Shown here: in pieces, positions 29,814 through 31,520 of the stretch
Numbering within the stretch: position 1 is the stretch's first letter
Layout: every line of letters begins with the position of its first letter
Origin: Treponema sp.
Lineage (GTDB): Bacteria; Spirochaetota; Spirochaetia; Treponematales; Treponemataceae
NCBI GenBank assembly: GCA_004554075.1
Contig: SFOB01000020.1
Span: 1 to 31,520, forward strand
DNA: 31,520 bases
Direction of reading: 5' to 3'
Program-made: the position numbers and the translations under genes
The notes under the pieces: generated by a model
The model's input: only the letters and a program-made list of their open reading frames with translations
The model's database searches: none
Told to the model about the DNA's origin: nothing

Positions 29814-30455
29814 TTAAATACTAAAAACGTTATCCATCATAATATCATCCGGTGTTGTGGGAAGTTCAGGGAGCAGCTGCTCGCTGAAACACACACCGGA
29901 TTTTTTTATGTCAAAAATCTGAGGCAGGTGGGAAAAATACGTATCATAAAAGCCTTTTCCACGACCAAGTCGTCTTCCGTCTTTTGTAAAGGCGCGGCCG
30001 GGAAACAGAACCAGAATATGTTCTATTCCCTGTACGGGTTCATCAATTTCAACAAACAGAGAAGAATGTGCAGCCGGAGAATATTCGTTGATAGACATTT
30101 TTTCAAGAAATTTCTTAAAACTCTGTGCTTCGTTTTCGGAGGGTTCTAAAATTCCAAAGCTGCCGCTTACAGTCTGATCTCCTACTTTGTAGAGATAAAA
30201 CTCCATATTGTAAGTATCCGGGAAAATGCGGGGTAAATAAACTTTTTTGCCTTTACTGAGAGCGTCATTTATTACAGGTCTGATATCAACTTCATCTTCC
30301 AGAGGCATGTAGGCAAGAAGAGTAGTGCAGGAGAAATATCTTTTTGATTCAAGAATTGTCTGGCAGATTTTTTCTGACTGCGAAGGCAGGGTTTCTTTTA
30401 CAGCTGGCGAGTTCAGAGTCTCTTTGATTTGATTACGTATTTCGGCTTTGGTCAT
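29814..30455 (-). CDS. 5-formyltetrahydrofolate cyclo-ligase
   Basis: Converts 5-formyl-THF to 5,10-methenyl-THF using ATP, returning a storage folate to one-carbon metabolism in the cytoplasm. The 213-residue protein starts at the ATG at 30455 (MTKAEIRNQIKETL); the in-frame ATG 34 codons upstream (30557) would overlap the tRNA promoter. Conserved features are AYMPLEDEVDIRPVINDALSKGKKVYLPR at about 47-75 and the ATP-binding GRRLGRGKGFYDTYF near 160-174. Length is normal. The start follows an extended -10 box by six bases, without a ribosome site. Its stop is three bases from the stop of the convergent OmpA-type gene, with no terminator between. Known symbols for this gene are ygfA or fthC. 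Confidence 0.9.
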   Translation of the reverse strand: MTKAEIRNQIKETLNSPAVKETLPSQSEKICQTILESKRYFSCTTLLAYMPLEDEVDIRPVINDALSKGKKVYLPRIFPDTYNMEFYLYKVGDQTVSGSFGILEPSENEAQSFKKFLEKMSINEYSPAAHSSLFVEIDEPVQGIEHILVLFPGRAFTKDGRRLGRGKGFYDTYFSHLPQIFDIKKSGVCFSEQLLPELPTTPDDIMMDNVFSI

Positions 30456-30461
30456 ATATAC

Positions 30462-30470
30462 AGTATAACA
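30462..30470 (-). promoter_or_regulatory. Extended -10 promoter of the cyclo-ligase gene, leaderless geometry
   Basis: On the minus strand TGTTATACT (TG-n-TATACT) ends six bases before the ATG at 30455. No good -35 is visible at 16-19 bases, which fits an extended -10 promoter; upstream T-rich tracts may help. Confidence 0.5.
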
Positions 30471-30510
30471 CAAAAAATTAAAAAAATGCAGATAAAATGT
30501 AATGCACCTA

Positions 30511-30539
30511 TTGACACTGAGGCGTGATTTCAATATATT
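30511..30539 (+). promoter_or_regulatory. Promoter of tRNA-Asn
   Basis: Perfect TTGACA (30511-30516), 17-base spacer, TATATT (30534-30539). The predicted start is at about 30546, 21 bases before the mature tRNA. Confidence 0.8.
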
Positions 30540-30566
30540 AATATTCACGTTCAGCAATGAACTGCT

Positions 30567-30639
30567 GGTTCCTTAGCTCAGTCGGTAGAGCAATGGACTG
30601 TTAATCCATGTGTCGCTGGTTCAAGCCCAGCAGGAGCCG
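30567..30639 (+). tRNA. tRNA-Asn (GUU)
   Basis: A full cloverleaf is visible in 73 bases. Acceptor GGTTCCT pairs with AGGAGCC (one G-T pair), the D stem is GCTC/GAGC, and the anticodon stem is ATGGA/TCCAT with loop CTGTTAA and anticodon GTT at 30600-30602. The T stem is GCTGG/CCAGC with loop TTCAAGC, and the discriminator is G73. The 3' CCA is not encoded (next bases CTT), so it must be added by a nucleotidyltransferase. Confidence 0.95.
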
Positions 30640-30642
30640 CTT

Positions 30643-30674
30643 AAAACCTTCCAGTTTCTGGAAGGTTTTTTTTT
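30643..30674 (+). terminator. Intrinsic terminator of tRNA-Asn
   Basis: AAAACCTTCCAG and CTGGAAGGTTTT form a perfect 12-pair stem with a TTT loop and a T9 run. It starts four bases after the tRNA. Confidence 0.92.
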
Positions 30675-30772
30675 GCCCTTTTTATTTTCTTCTTGCAAAG
30701 GCTTAGACAAATCAATACAGTAAATTACTGATGACATTCTATTTATAAAGTGCTAAAATATGTATAACTAGA

Positions 30773-30782
30773 ATACTAGTAT
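30773..30782. promoter_or_regulatory. Palindrome in the KDPG aldolase promoter region
   Basis: ATACTAGTAT is a perfect 10-base palindrome 25 bases upstream of the ATG. It overlaps a possible -10 box TAGAAT (30769-30774) whose -35 is poor. This is a possible operator site, weakly supported. Confidence 0.3.
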
Positions 30783-30806
30783 ATTACTTGCTTAAAAGAG
30801 GCATTT

Positions 30807-31445
30807 ATGAACGATACATTAAAGCAGATTGGTGCAACAGGAATTGTACCGGTTGTTGTTTTGAATAAGGTTAATGATGCAGAACCTTTGGCAGAAGCTC
30901 TGATTAAGGGTGGGCTTCCATGTGCTGAAGTTACCTTCCGCACAGACGCTGCAGAAGAAAGCATTCGTGCTATTTCTAAAAAGTTCCCTGATATGTTTGT
31001 TGGTGCCGGTACTGTTCTTACTACAGAACAGGTTGACCGTGCAATTGGGGCTGGCGCAAAGTTTATTGTTTCGCCTGGCTTGAATCCTAAGGTTGTTGAA
31101 TACTGTATCAAAAAGGGATATCCAATCACTCCAGGAATCATGACTCCTACAGAACTTGAAGTTGCACTTGGCTTTGGTCTTGATGTTGTAAAGTTCTTCC
31201 CTGCAGAAAATGCAGGCGGCCTTAAGATGATTAAGGCAATGAGCGCTCCATACACAATGATGAAGTTCATGCCAACCGGTGGAATCAACGCAACAAATGT
31301 TCGCGACTACCTTGCCTGCGACAAGATTCTTGCCTGCGGCGGCAGCTGGATGGTGAAGGGAGAACTCATTAATTCCGGCGCTTTCGATGAAATTGAAAGA
31401 TTAACAAAAGAAGCAAGTGAAATAGTAAAAGAGATTAGAAAATAA
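30807..31445 (+). CDS. eda: KDPG/KHG aldolase (2-keto-3-deoxy-6-phosphogluconate aldolase)
   Basis: A 212-residue class I aldolase that splits KDPG into pyruvate and glyceraldehyde-3-phosphate, the last step of the Entner-Doudoroff and hexuronate routes. The Schiff-base lysine is K129 in VVKFFPAE. E41 and R45 in AEVTFRT are the conserved general base and carboxylate-binding residues, and FMPTGGI at about 154-160 is the phosphate-binding loop. Length and motif spacing are normal. AGAGG eight bases before the ATG acts as ribosome site. With no Entner-Doudoroff dehydratase next to it, uronate breakdown (pectin, glucuronoxylan side chains) is a likely context, matching the polysaccharide locus at the other end of the window. 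Confidence 0.93.
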   Translation: MNDTLKQIGATGIVPVVVLNKVNDAEPLAEALIKGGLPCAEVTFRTDAAEESIRAISKKFPDMFVGAGTVLTTEQVDRAIGAGAKFIVSPGLNPKVVEYCIKKGYPITPGIMTPTELEVALGFGLDVVKFFPAENAGGLKMIKAMSAPYTMMKFMPTGGINATNVRDYLACDKILACGGSWMVKGELINSGAFDEIERLTKEASEIVKEIRK

Positions 31446-31460
31446 ACATAAAAGCGGGTT

Positions 31461-31479
31461 CTTAGGGTGCAACCCTAAG
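31461..31479. terminator. Perfect hairpin after the KDPG aldolase gene, no T-run
   Basis: CTTAGGGT, loop GCA, ACCCTAAG is an eight-pair perfect stem 16 bases after the eda stop. No T-run follows; instead G-rich sequence begins. It may be part of a repeated intergenic element, not a classic terminator. Confidence 0.5.
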
Positions 31480-31486
31480 CGGTGCT

Positions 31487-31513
31487 GGGGGAGAGTGTGG
31501 GTTTGGGAGAGGG
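31487..31513 (+). other. G-quadruplex-forming motif
   Basis: Four G-runs (G5, G3, G3, G3) are separated by AGAGTGT, TTT and AGA, which satisfies the standard G3-N1-7 pattern on the coding strand. It lies in the 3' untranslated region of eda, in otherwise AT-rich DNA, and ends in GGGAACCCCC, which may pair with the G-runs. The window ends here, so the rest of the element is not visible. Confidence 0.65.
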
Positions 31514-31520
31514 AACCCCC

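Overview
The window looks like chromosomal DNA from a host-associated, carbohydrate-using spirochaete, most likely a Treponema. The pointers are a class I (archaeal-type) lysyl-tRNA synthetase, an EF-G of the mitochondrial/spirochaetal type, a UPF0164/FadL-like barrel of the kind known from treponemes, many lipoproteins with short relaxed lipoboxes, a large methyl-accepting chemotaxis protein and AT-rich intergenic DNA. I see no phage, transposase, CRISPR array or rRNA. This is a core-plus-metabolic region, not a mobile island.

Layout. 1-403 (-) is the 5' part of rlmH, cut by the window edge and with codon use unlike its neighbours. 566-5354 is a plant-polysaccharide locus: an AraC-type regulator (+), a cytoplasmic GH43 enzyme and a lipoprotein CE1-like esterase translated as a coupled pair (-), and a divergent GH43 lipoprotein (+). 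A short palindrome around AAACGTTT lies at both ends of this locus. 5418-7815 holds a small outer-membrane barrel (-) and lysS (+). 7950-9881 is a chemoreceptor. 9865-13733 (-) is a four-gene Bmp/PnrA-type nucleoside (or simple sugar) ABC importer whose ATPase is strikingly reduced. 13771-13922 is a large nested palindrome, followed by marR (-) and a divergent membrane protein (+). 15303-16429 (-) carries two tandem paralogous small lipoproteins, followed by a RecA/KaiC-like P-loop protein and EF-G (both -). 19554-21931 (-) holds an outer-membrane-type protein and a SPOR-domain protein. 22060-23755 (+) is metN-metI, ended by a second large palindrome. 23892-25460 (-) is an uncharacterised cytoplasmic protein. 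25606-29810 (+) is a two-gene operon of a PorV/FadL-like barrel and a 1044-residue repeat protein ending in an OmpA domain. The end holds 5-formyl-THF cyclo-ligase (-), tRNA-Asn (+), KDPG aldolase (+) and a G-rich repeat-like tail.

How they may work together. The GH43/esterase/AraC locus fits stepwise removal of acyl and arabinose/xylose groups from arabinoxylan or pectin side chains. Esterase and one GH43 would sit on the cell surface and the second GH43 would act in the cytoplasm. KDPG aldolase fits uronate or sugar-acid catabolism. The chemoreceptor, nucleoside importer and methionine importer fit scavenging in a gut-like habitat.

The most notable pattern is at gene starts. At least eight genes have a sigma70-type promoter whose -10 box ends only 6-8 bases before the start codon, without a usable Shine-Dalgarno. 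This predicts leaderless mRNAs as a common expression mode here, while other genes in the same window have strong GGAGG-type sites. Other points of interest are the half-deleted second ATPase domain of the importer, a hairpin that should hide the chemoreceptor ribosome site only in read-through transcripts, and the two 120-150 bp nested palindromes.
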